Assembly (NCBI GenBank): GCA_013695265.1
Contig: JACDAU010000236.1
Location: 1-7,668 of the forward strand
Direction of reading: 5' to 3'
From: Chloroflexia bacterium
GTDB lineage: Bacteria; Chloroflexota; Chloroflexia; Thermobaculales; Thermobaculaceae
DNA length: 7,668 nt
Shown here: piece after piece, positions 1 to 5,509 of the stretch
Layout: every line of letters begins with the position of its first letter
How positions within the stretch are numbered: the stretch's first letter is position 1
Position numbers and translations under genes: made by a program
The notes under the pieces: model-generated
The model's input: only the letters and a program-made list of their open reading frames with translations
Told to the model about the DNA's origin: nothing
The model's database searches: none

Positions 1-94
1 TCCCTATCTGCAACAGTCTAAGCCGTCATCGCTCGCGGCGATGATTTCACTTCGCTGCATAACCCCGATCACAGGAACCACTGAAAGGAAATGC

Positions 95-220
95 ATGGCA
101 TCAGACAAGCGGCACATAGTTAATATCAGTTGCGAAGGCCTTACTATCGGTACTCTTCGGGCTTGCGATCTACCCGCCTGCGAGTTCTGGATCGTTGTGG
201 ATCTTGACTATGCCAAGTAG
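95..220 (+). CDS. possible small protein, 41 aa, unrecognised
   Basis: A 41-codon open frame starts with ATG at 95 and stops with TAG at 218-220. An AGGA ribosome binding site lies at 86-89, five bases before the ATG, which is the main reason to take it seriously. The predicted product begins MASDKRHIVNI, has three cysteines (about residues 13, 24 and 29) and a hydrophobic patch (FWIVVDL) near its acidic C-terminus. It has no signal peptide and I recognise no family. The stop codon lies inside the left arm of the palindrome at 217-245, so the end of the frame may have been set by insertion of that repeat. It could be a genuine small protein, the remnant of a longer gene, or chance; the base composition is less GC-rich than the neighbouring genes. 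Confidence 0.35.
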   Translation: MASDKRHIVNISCEGLTIGTLRACDLPACEFWIVVDLDYAK

Positions 221-245
221 GGGCGAATCTTGTATTCGCCCCTAC
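217..245. repeat. palindromic intergenic repeat, 12-bp arms, 5-base loop
   Basis: The arms GTAGGGGCGAAT (217-228) and ATTCGCCCCTAC (234-245) are perfect reverse complements around the loop CTTGT. No T-run follows on either strand, so this is a poor intrinsic terminator even though it lies about 30 bases beyond the spoVS stop. Its plan (GTAGGG, G+C-rich stem, CCCTAC) matches interspersed palindromes I recall as frequent between genes in Chloroflexota and some cyanobacteria. A related palindrome lies at 1719-1740, on the other side of the ymdB-spoVS pair. Confidence 0.75.
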
Positions 246-274
246 CTGCACGATCTGTCCGCGATTAATTCGGG

Positions 275-661
275 TTAGAACTGCTCCACGCGAATGGAGA
301 TCGCGGTGCGCTGCTTGCCTTCAAGCTCCACCTGCGTGAACGCGGGGAGGCACATCAGGTCGATGTCGTCGTCCTCGAGATACGTGCGCGCCGTGGCGAT
401 CGCCTTCACCGCCTGGTTCACCGCGCCCGCGCCGATCGCCTGGAGCTGTGCGATATCCCCAGAGCGCAGGACCCCCGCTATCGCCCCCGCGAGCATGCTC
501 GGCTGCGAGCGCGCCGACACCTTCAGTATCTGGACGCCGACCGGCTCCTCAGCGACCAGGATCGGGGCATCGAGCAGGCGCTGACCCTGAAGGGCGCTGC
601 CGTCCACGTACTCATCCGCCGCGCCGCTCCGAAGGTCGTCTTCCCGAATGATCTCCTGCAT
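275..661 (-). CDS. spoVS: stage V sporulation protein S (SpoVS) family, N-terminally extended
   Basis: SpoVS is a small protein with an Alba-like fold that affects septation and coat assembly in sporulating Bacillus; homologues also occur in bacteria that do not make endospores, where the role is not settled. Residues 43-128 carry the whole family core: ILKVSARSQPS at the start, QAIGAGAVNQAVKAIATAR in the middle, and a C-terminal section with LPAFT and RTAISI. That core alone matches the usual full length of about 86 residues. The first 42 residues are extra, acidic, and unlike the core. The ATG at 661 has two overlapping ribosome binding sites (668-679), and I see no ATG, GTG or TTG start next to the core; GTG at codon 19 is the only likely alternative. 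ymdB lies 82 bases upstream on the same strand, the order seen in Bacillus, so the two are probably co-transcribed. Family assignment is very secure; function here is inferred. Confidence 0.93.
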   Translation of the reverse strand: MQEIIREDDLRSGAADEYVDGSALQGQRLLDAPILVAEEPVGVQILKVSARSQPSMLAGAIAGVLRSGDIAQLQAIGAGAVNQAVKAIATARTYLEDDDIDLMCLPAFTQVELEGKQRTAISIRVEQF

Positions 662-667
662 GGTATT

Positions 668-679
668 CTCCTACTCCTT
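668..679 (-). promoter_or_regulatory. double ribosome binding site fixing the spoVS start
   Basis: Read on the minus strand this is AAGGAGTAGGAG, followed by six bases and then the ATG at 661. The proximal AGGAG is 6 bases and the distal one 12 bases from the start. This supports translation of the extended SpoVS form rather than an internal start. Confidence 0.7.
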
Positions 680-743
680 CAGGCTGGTTTCTCTGCGCGA
701 ATGTACGTCTTATACTTCTCTCGAAAGCGTCCGGCTTCGAGGC

Positions 744-1547
744 TTATCCCACTGGCACCGCCGCATCAAGGATATCGATGCGGCGAATACTTCGTCCTCG
801 GCGCGTGGCGGGGTCTATTTCCAGCAGAACGGAGTTGAATGACACCGGCCCCTCAATCTTGTCCCGCCGGTTCTGCCGGACTGGTAGCTGCGTGACGAAG
901 CGGCGTACCATCGCCTCCGTCTCGGCGCCAATCACGGAGTTATACGGACCAACCATCCCGACATCCGTGACATACAGCGTGCCTTCGGGCAAAACTCGTG
1001 CGTCTGCGGTGGGCACATGCGTATGCGTGCCGAGCACTGCGCTCACCCGTCCGTCCAGATAGTGGCCCATTGCTACTTTCTCGCTCGTTGCCTCCGCATG
1101 GATGTCGACGATCACAGGTATGGAATCCGAAAGCTCCGCGAGTGCCGCGTCTGCCGCACGAAAGGGGCTATCTAATGGGTCCATAAAGACTCGTCCCATT
1201 ATGTTCATTATGGCAATATCCGTGCCCTGCGCGGTGGGCACGCGGAGCCATCCCCTGCCGGGTGTTCCGGGCGGGTAGTTGAGCGGGCGGATGACAGGCA
1301 CGTCCGTGTCCAGGTAGGGGATGATTTCCTTTTGCGCCCAGGTGTGGTTCCCGAGCGTGATCACGTCCACGCCGGCGTCGAGGATCTCCTGCGCGGTCTT
1401 TGGGCTAAGCCCGAATCCACCCGCAGCGTTCTCGCCATTCGCGATTACCAGCTCAAGCTTGTGTGCGGCGCGCAGGCTGGGCAGCAAGCGAGCGACGCAT
1501 TCCCTGCCTGGCCTGCCCACGATGTCGCCGATAAAGAGGATGCGCAC
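744..1547 (-). CDS. ymdB: YmdB family metallophosphoesterase (TIGR00282), 2',3'-cyclic nucleotide phosphodiesterase
   Basis: This 267-residue protein belongs to the calcineurin-like metallophosphoesterases of the YmdB type. In Bacillus subtilis YmdB hydrolyses 2',3'-cyclic nucleotides and affects biofilm and motility decisions. The full dinuclear metal site is visible at the expected positions: Asp8 in GDIVGRPGR, Glu39-Asn40 in NGENAAGG, Asn67-His68 in LGNHTW, His150 in DIHAEATSEK, and His175 and His177 in GTHTHVPTAD. Length matches the family (about 260-270). The start is GTG at 1547, with an AAGAAGG ribosome binding site four bases upstream, and MRILFIGD is the usual N-terminus of the family. 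It is the first gene of a probable pair with spoVS. The usual upstream partner rny (RNase Y) is not here: the upstream neighbour is a gene-free stretch and then an oppositely oriented aminotransferase. Nothing in the protein looks damaged, so I expect an active soluble enzyme; the substrate is inferred from the family. Confidence 0.96.
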   Translation of the reverse strand: MRILFIGDIVGRPGRECVARLLPSLRAAHKLELVIANGENAAGGFGLSPKTAQEILDAGVDVITLGNHTWAQKEIIPYLDTDVPVIRPLNYPPGTPGRGWLRVPTAQGTDIAIMNIMGRVFMDPLDSPFRAADAALAELSDSIPVIVDIHAEATSEKVAMGHYLDGRVSAVLGTHTHVPTADARVLPEGTLYVTDVGMVGPYNSVIGAETEAMVRRFVTQLPVRQNRRDKIEGPVSFNSVLLEIDPATRRGRSIRRIDILDAAVPVG

Positions 1548-1718
1548 GGTGCCTTCTTCCCGATCTACTGTTGTCTATCCACGGGACCGAACTGATATTC
1601 GCAAGAGTCGGGCACCGGCTAAGCGATCAGGCTCATGTGCCCGGAACGAGCCTTGACCGGCCCGATCACCGCCCCTCGAACGCAAACCGGTTGATCGCTT
1701 TCTGATTACGGCGACCTG

Positions 1719-1740
1719 AGGGAACGGCATGCCGTTCCCT
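1719..1740. repeat. perfect 22-bp palindrome (interspersed repeat type)
   Basis: The left half AGGGAACGGCA (1719-1729) and right half TGCCGTTCCCT (1730-1740) are exact reverse complements with no spacer. The ends (AGGG and CCCT) resemble those of the palindrome at 217-245, and the core GGCATGCC resembles a class of interspersed palindromes I recall from Chloroflexota and cyanobacteria. No T-run follows, so I do not call it a terminator. A binding site for a dimeric regulator is an alternative, since it lies in a divergent promoter region. Confidence 0.7.
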
Positions 1741-1966
1741 TATCCAGGATAGAGCACCGTCGATTACCGGAAATCGGTATGGCACCGTGGTCGCCTACGA
1801 CGAGGAGACGGGATAGATCGGCTCGTACAAGGTGAGGGTAAAGTTTTCCCACGAGGATGCGGTGATCAGATACCGGGTCATCCCGGGCCTCCTCCAGGCA
1901 CACGCGCCATGGTAACGGTAACGAGTCCCCCGCGCGTCCATCTCCCGAGAAAGCACGAACCGAGGA

Positions 1967-1975
1967 TGGTATCAT
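1967..1975 (+). promoter_or_regulatory. possible extended -10 promoter for the aminotransferase gene
   Basis: TGG followed by TATCAT fits the extended -10 form TGnTATAAT with one mismatch. No good -35 hexamer stands 17 bases upstream, which extended -10 promoters can tolerate. Transcription would start near 1982, leaving a leader of about 60 bases before the TTG start at 2041. If right, the upstream in-frame ATG codons at 1909 and 1966 would not be in the transcript. Confidence 0.35.
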
Positions 1976-2025
1976 GGTGCCCGGTCACCACCGCCTGTCA
2001 AGCGTCCTCCGCGGGCGCGCCACTC

Positions 2026-2031
2026 AAGGGA
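2026..2031 (+). promoter_or_regulatory. ribosome binding site deciding a TTG start
   Basis: AAGGGA stands nine bases before the TTG at 2041. The in-frame ATG at 1909 has no such site, and the one at 1966 has only a GAGG abutting it. This favours the TTG as the real start of the aminotransferase. Confidence 0.5.
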
Positions 2032-2040
2032 AGCACGACA

Positions 2041-3420
2041 TTGGCAACCTCTACCCCCAGCATTGTCGAGGAATACACCCGCAAGCGGCCGCGCTCCGCG
2101 GAGTTGCACGCCCGCGCGTCACGGGTGCTCCCGAATGGCGTGACGCACGACAAGCGCTGGCTCAAGCCGTATCCTGCCTACATCACGGAGGCGCACGGCG
2201 GGTATAAGCAGGACGTAGACGGCAACGAGCTCATTGACTTCGTGATGGGCCACGGCGCGCTGCTGTTGGGGCACGGACACCCGGCGGTCACGCAGGCGGT
2301 TGCGCGTCAGGTGCCGGTGGGCAGTCACCTCGGTGGCTCGCATGAGCTGGAGATCGAATGGGCGGAGGCCGTCGCGCGCCTCATGCCGAGCGTCGAGAAG
2401 GTGCGCTTCACCAGCTCGGGCACGGAGGCGACCCAGATGGCTATCCGCCTCGCGCGCGCGCACACCAGCAGGCCGAAGCTCCTCAAGCTCCACGGCCATT
2501 TCCACGGTTGGCACGACGCGGTGACGAAGGCACAATCACCGCCGTACGATGGGCGATCTGTTCCGGGCGTCCCGAAGCCGGTGAGCGACCAGACCCTCTC
2601 GGTGCCGGCGGACATTCGGGCGGTGGAGGATGCGCTGCAACGCGACCCCGAGATCGCGGCATTGATCCTCGAGCCCTCGGGCGCGGGCTACGCTGCGGTC
2701 CCCCTGCCTGAGGGCTTCCTCGCAGCCGCACGGGAGTTGACGAGCGGGCACGGGGCGCTGCTACTTTTCGACGAGGTGGTGACCGGCTTCCGGTGGGCGC
2801 CGGGCGGCGCCCAGGAACGCTTTGGGATCCGTCCCGACCTCACGATGCTCGCGAAGATCCTCGCGGGAGGGCTCTCCGGCGGCGCGGTGGCCGGGCCGAA
2901 CACGGTGATGGATCTGCTGGAGCACACCGAAGACGCCACGCGCGATGCGGACCGCCGGGTGGTCCACCAGGGAACGTTCAACGCGAACCCCCTCTCTGCG
3001 GCGGCGGGTGTGGCGTGCCTGCGGGTGGTCACAAACGAAGCGCCCGGCACGATCGCGCATGGCCTCGCCCTCCGCCTGCGCATCGGCATCAATAAGCGGC
3101 TGGAGCGCCTGAGCGTACCTGGCTGCGCGTGGGGCGATAGCTCGATCTGCCACGTATTGCTCGGAGATGAAGTCAGTAACCGAACTACCAGAGACCTGTT
3201 GCGGCCCGATCTTCCCCCGGAGGTTCTCAAGACAAAGGGGAGCAATCGGCGGCTCGCGTGGCTTTTGGGACTCGCGATGTCCAACGAGGGCGTGGACCTC
3301 TTCGCGGGTAGCGCAATCGTGAGCGCCGCGCACACGGTTCAGGATATAGACCGCACACTGGACGCCTTCGAGCGGTGCGTACACCGGCTGCAGGCGGAAG
3401 GCGAGGTGAGAGAGCGATAA
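2041..3420 (+). CDS. class III PLP-dependent aminotransferase, glutamate-1-semialdehyde aminomutase-like
   Basis: The protein is a fold-type I PLP enzyme of the class III aminotransferases, closest in motifs to glutamate-1-semialdehyde 2,1-aminomutase (HemL) and relatives. Counting from the TTG (459 residues), the signatures are SSGTEAT at 125-131 (phosphate binding), HGHFHGWHD at 151-159, FDEVVTGFR at 243-251 with Asp244 for the PLP ring nitrogen, the Schiff-base Lys272 in MLAKILAGG, and GTFNANPLSAAAG near 311-323. All catalytic residues are present. HemL usually has GNPLA where this has ANPLS, and the length exceeds the 420-430 residues of typical HemL, so it is probably a paralogous aminotransferase or aminomutase of unknown substrate. 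No other tetrapyrrole gene is in view. The same frame extends upstream to ATG 1909 (503 residues), but those 44 residues lack family character. The last codons and stop lie in a repeat (3412-3501), so the C-terminal residues after VRLQ-like helix are probably not conserved. Confidence 0.88.
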   Translation: MATSTPSIVEEYTRKRPRSAELHARASRVLPNGVTHDKRWLKPYPAYITEAHGGYKQDVDGNELIDFVMGHGALLLGHGHPAVTQAVARQVPVGSHLGGSHELEIEWAEAVARLMPSVEKVRFTSSGTEATQMAIRLARAHTSRPKLLKLHGHFHGWHDAVTKAQSPPYDGRSVPGVPKPVSDQTLSVPADIRAVEDALQRDPEIAALILEPSGAGYAAVPLPEGFLAAARELTSGHGALLLFDEVVTGFRWAPGGAQERFGIRPDLTMLAKILAGGLSGGAVAGPNTVMDLLEHTEDATRDADRRVVHQGTFNANPLSAAAGVACLRVVTNEAPGTIAHGLALRLRIGINKRLERLSVPGCAWGDSSICHVLLGDEVSNRTTRDLLRPDLPPEVLKTKGSNRRLAWLLGLAMSNEGVDLFAGSAIVSAAHTVQDIDRTLDAFERCVHRLQAEGEVRER

Positions 3421-3501
3421 GTTACGAGCGATGAGTTACGGGTGTGGAGCGATGAGTGCTCTGCTCAACTCGTTGCTCATCGTTCATCGCTCGCACGTTA
3501 A
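3412..3501. repeat. heptad-periodic repeat with fold-back, spanning a convergent gene junction
   Basis: Seven-base units based on GAGCGAT, GAGTTAC and similar words run in register. GAGCGATAAGTTAC (3412-3425) is followed directly by GAGCGATGAGTTAC (3426-3439), one base different, and GAGCGATGAG recurs at 3447-3456, exactly 21 bases after 3426. From about 3464 the units switch to the complementary strand (GCTCATC, GTTCATC, GCTCGCA), so GAGCGATGA at 3426-3434 can pair with TCATCGCTC at 3484-3492. The first unit lies inside the aminotransferase reading frame and gives it its TAA stop. The repeat fills the whole gap between that gene and the convergent gene ending at 3502. It could act as a two-way terminator by its fold-back, but there is no clear T-run. 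Confidence 0.7.
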
Positions 3502-5040
3502 CTACAGGGTCGTGCCGACATCGCCAGTGTGAATCGTCTCCTGGCCCTCCATCAGCTTGATGTACTGCTTGTCGATCATCAGATACACTGTGTTGCCCTC
3601 GACGCGATCCACGGCGGAGAAGGGGATGTTCACTTCCTTCTTGAGGATCAGCCCCTCCTTGACGACCATGTAGTTCTCGGCGGCACCGTCCACGCGGACG
3701 ACGCTGGACACGGAGCCGACCTTGCCATCCGTGGACTCCACGGTGTAACCCTCCTGGATCGGATAGTCGACGGTCTGCGCAGGCCCATGCTCGTCCATGG
3801 ACTCCATGGCCGCCAGCGTCTCCGGGGGTAGTGATACCTCCACCGCCTGGTAATCAGCCGTGGAGGCGCCGGTCTCCGGCGTGATATGCACGCTTTGCAA
3901 CTCTTCACGCCGAGCGTCCGCGACCGGTCCGGGCTTGCCGACAGAGTCGGCGGTGTCCTCTGTGTCGTCTGGCCCACGTGGTTCTTCCGAAAGGTATATC
4001 CGCTCGCCAGACCCTCCCTCGATCCTTCCGCGGTCGCGGCGTATGGCCCGATCGTCTGCGCTGCTCGTATCGCCCTCCGCAGTCGGACCCGGCACGCCAG
4101 CATCGTCAGTAGAAGACTGTTGAACGTCGGTTCGCTGCACCGGGATGGTGTCATCCGTATCTCTGGCCAGGGCAGAACCGCCTTCTGGCGCTATCAGGAG
4201 TCCCTCCGGCGTCGCGTCCGTATCTTCCCCGTTCGTGGGCCCAGCGCTGGTCGCATCGGCAGCGGATTGCGCCTCATCGACGCTCGTCCGGGTTGCTCCC
4301 GCGGTTGTGTCGAGGGTATCACCACTTGTGCCGTACCCGGTCGTGGCGGAAGGATCCTGCGTAACGGCGCTCGCAGGATCGTCGTCGGAAGTGAAGGTGA
4401 TGTAACTGGAGGTAACGGGCTGCCCCGCAGCGGGGCTGCGGGTGCCGCTCATCCCCGGCTGCGTGACCTCCGTCGTTTCGCCCACATGGCTGTCCGTCGC
4501 CTGTGTACCGGTGTCCGGGTGCGTCGTCTCGGACTGCGTCACAAGGGGATCGGGCGCATCGCCCCTGGCCGTATGGTCCGAATCGTCCACGACCTCGCCT
4601 GGGATGGGGTCGGCGAAAGGCACGTCCGGCCCGGTGGCATCCGCCGCATACGTCGGCGCGTCGATCTCGGACAAGGGAGGCGTACGCGCCGGTGCGACAT
4701 CCTGCATGAAGAGCGCGTCGTCGGGGGGTTGCTCGGTCGTGGGGATGCCGACCGTACCCCTGGAGGATGATGTCGGAGCCGCGGAGCGCAGGCGATCCGC
4801 CTTGTCTGCGGCGCTGTCGCGGGTGTTGCGCACGACGTTCGCGACCACCTCGCGCACCTCGCTTGCGGCGCCTTTCAACTCAGTGGCGGTGTCGGCGAGC
4901 ACGCTCTTGCCTTCGGTGAGCACCTGCCGTGCCGAGCCTGGCTGAGTGCCCGGTCCAGAGCCGCTCGTGCCCGGTCGTAGCCGGCGCAAGAACGCCCACC
5001 CCAGCACCAGGAGAACCAGCCCGAGCAATCTACTTAGCAT
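3502..5040 (-). CDS. membrane-anchored acidic disordered protein with C-terminal PRC-barrel/DUF2171-like domain
   Basis: This 512-residue protein has three parts. Residues 3-18 form a single hydrophobic segment (LLGLVLLVLGWAFL) followed by RRLR, a membrane anchor with a positive cytoplasmic flank. Residues about 36-88 form a probable amphipathic helix rich in Ala, Glu, Lys and Arg. Residues about 90-425 are low-complexity, dominated by Asp, Thr, Ser, Pro, Gly and Ala, strongly acidic and surely disordered. Residues about 430-498 make a compact beta-rich domain (VESTDGKVGSVSSVVRV, then VVKEGLILKKEVNIPFSAV and VYLMIDKQYI) like the DUF2171/PRC-barrel group. PRC domains bind other proteins or RNA; here the partner is unknown. 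The ATG at 5040 has a GGGAGG site (5048-5053) seven bases upstream. It lies 85 bases downstream of the csbD-like gene on the same strand, with a possible terminator between. A hydration or stress role is inferred from composition and neighbour only. Confidence 0.8.
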   Translation of the reverse strand: MLSRLLGLVLLVLGWAFLRRLRPGTSGSGPGTQPGSARQVLTEGKSVLADTATELKGAASEVREVVANVVRNTRDSAADKADRLRSAAPTSSSRGTVGIPTTEQPPDDALFMQDVAPARTPPLSEIDAPTYAADATGPDVPFADPIPGEVVDDSDHTARGDAPDPLVTQSETTHPDTGTQATDSHVGETTEVTQPGMSGTRSPAAGQPVTSSYITFTSDDDPASAVTQDPSATTGYGTSGDTLDTTAGATRTSVDEAQSAADATSAGPTNGEDTDATPEGLLIAPEGGSALARDTDDTIPVQRTDVQQSSTDDAGVPGPTAEGDTSSADDRAIRRDRGRIEGGSGERIYLSEEPRGPDDTEDTADSVGKPGPVADARREELQSVHITPETGASTADYQAVEVSLPPETLAAMESMDEHGPAQTVDYPIQEGYTVESTDGKVGSVSSVVRVDGAAENYMVVKEGLILKKEVNIPFSAVDRVEGNTVYLMIDKQYIKLMEGQETIHTGDVGTTL

Positions 5041-5071
5041 ACCAACACCTCCCGCTCACTCTTCGTCGCCA

Positions 5072-5106
5072 CAACAGAAAAGAGGGTGAGAAACTGGTTC
5101 CCACCC
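5072..5106 (-). terminator. possible intrinsic terminator after the csbD-like gene
   Basis: On the minus strand GGGTG (5106-5102) and CACCC (5088-5084) pair, with a further GAA/TTC pairing inside, and the T-rich run TCTTTTCTGTTG follows at 5083-5072. The stem is short, so read-through into the next gene is likely. The hairpin begins about 20 bases after the csbD stop. Confidence 0.45.
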
Positions 5107-5125
5107 CCGCTAAACTCCCGTGATA

Positions 5126-5317
5126 CTACCGCTTGATGTCGTCTACCACGTTTCGGACTTTGTCCTTGGCCTTGCCGAATTTTTCCTGGACGCTGCCTTC
5201 GGCCTGATCGCTCTGTCCTTCCGCCTGGAGGTCGGAGTCGTGCGTGACGTTGCCCACGCCCTCCTTGCCCTTGCCGACCAGATTCTTGCCCTTGCCCTCG
5301 ATCCTATCGGAGTCCAT
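5126..5317 (-). CDS. CsbD family small stress protein
   Basis: The 63-residue product is a very hydrophilic, Gly/Lys/Asp/Glu-rich protein with the CsbD pattern: MDSDRIEGKGKNLVGKGKEG at the N-terminus, a middle section rich in Gln and Gly, and a basic helical end (EKFGKAKDKVRNVVDDIKR). In Bacillus subtilis csbD is a sigma-B general stress gene; the molecular role is unknown. Length is normal for the family (about 55-70). The ATG at 5317 has an AAAGGA site roughly ten bases upstream. An overlapping ATG eight bases upstream is out of frame and short. The gene stands alone after a 192-base gap from dedA, so it probably has its own promoter, but I found no clear sigma-B-type or housekeeping promoter there. 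The disordered acidic membrane protein downstream fits a shared stress theme by inference. Confidence 0.9.
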   Translation of the reverse strand: MDSDRIEGKGKNLVGKGKEGVGNVTHDSDLQAEGQSDQAEGSVQEKFGKAKDKVRNVVDDIKR

Positions 5318-5509
5318 GGTTCATTTGTCCTTTCAGCACGGGTTTATGGGTCTCGTTTTCCCTGTGCCTACACATCGACGTGCAAGTTTCACGCCAGCAG
5401 TGCGATTCTAAGCATGTGTCCATTGTTTTGGCGCGCTTTTCCCGGTAGAAGCCTATGAACGGCGTCATCTCCCGTATATCACAACGATGCCTTTCTGATG
5501 CATGAGTGC

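Larger units (their letters stand above)
1548..2040. other. gene-free stretch between ymdB and the aminotransferase gene
   Basis: This divergent intergenic stretch holds the palindrome at 1719-1740, a smaller hairpin TACCG/CGGTA within 1766-1779, and the proposed aminotransferase promoter at 1967-1975. Long open frames cross it on both strands (for example - strand 1975-1706 and the upstream extension of the aminotransferase frame), but none has a ribosome binding site or a recognisable product. Plus-strand frame 1706-1915 reads fairly protein-like on both sides of one TAG at 1814-1816, so a decayed gene is possible but unproven. I could not find a convincing promoter for ymdB on the minus strand. 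Confidence 0.5.

Noticed and set aside
26..44. Hairpin TCATCGC / GCGATGA as a terminator of an upstream gene
   Set aside because: The stem is only 7 bp and what follows (TTTCACTTC) is a weak T-run; no gene is visible upstream in the window.
1706..1975. 89-codon minus-strand frame
   Set aside because: It has no ribosome binding site and no recognisable product, and it crosses the palindrome and the promoter region of the aminotransferase.
2119..3384. Long frames antisense to the aminotransferase (138, 215 and 207 codons)
   Set aside because: They are typical shadows of a high-GC gene; the plus frame carries all aminotransferase motifs and the antisense products are Arg/Pro-rich without domains.
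3412..3501. CRISPR-like array
   Set aside because: The repeat units are 7-14 bases, contiguous and degenerate with no spacers, and they change strand midway.
3886..4770. 294-codon plus-strand frame opposite the acidic membrane protein
   Set aside because: Its Arg/Gly-rich product is what the complement of an Asp/Thr/Ser/Pro-coding region gives; it has no family match and no ribosome binding site.
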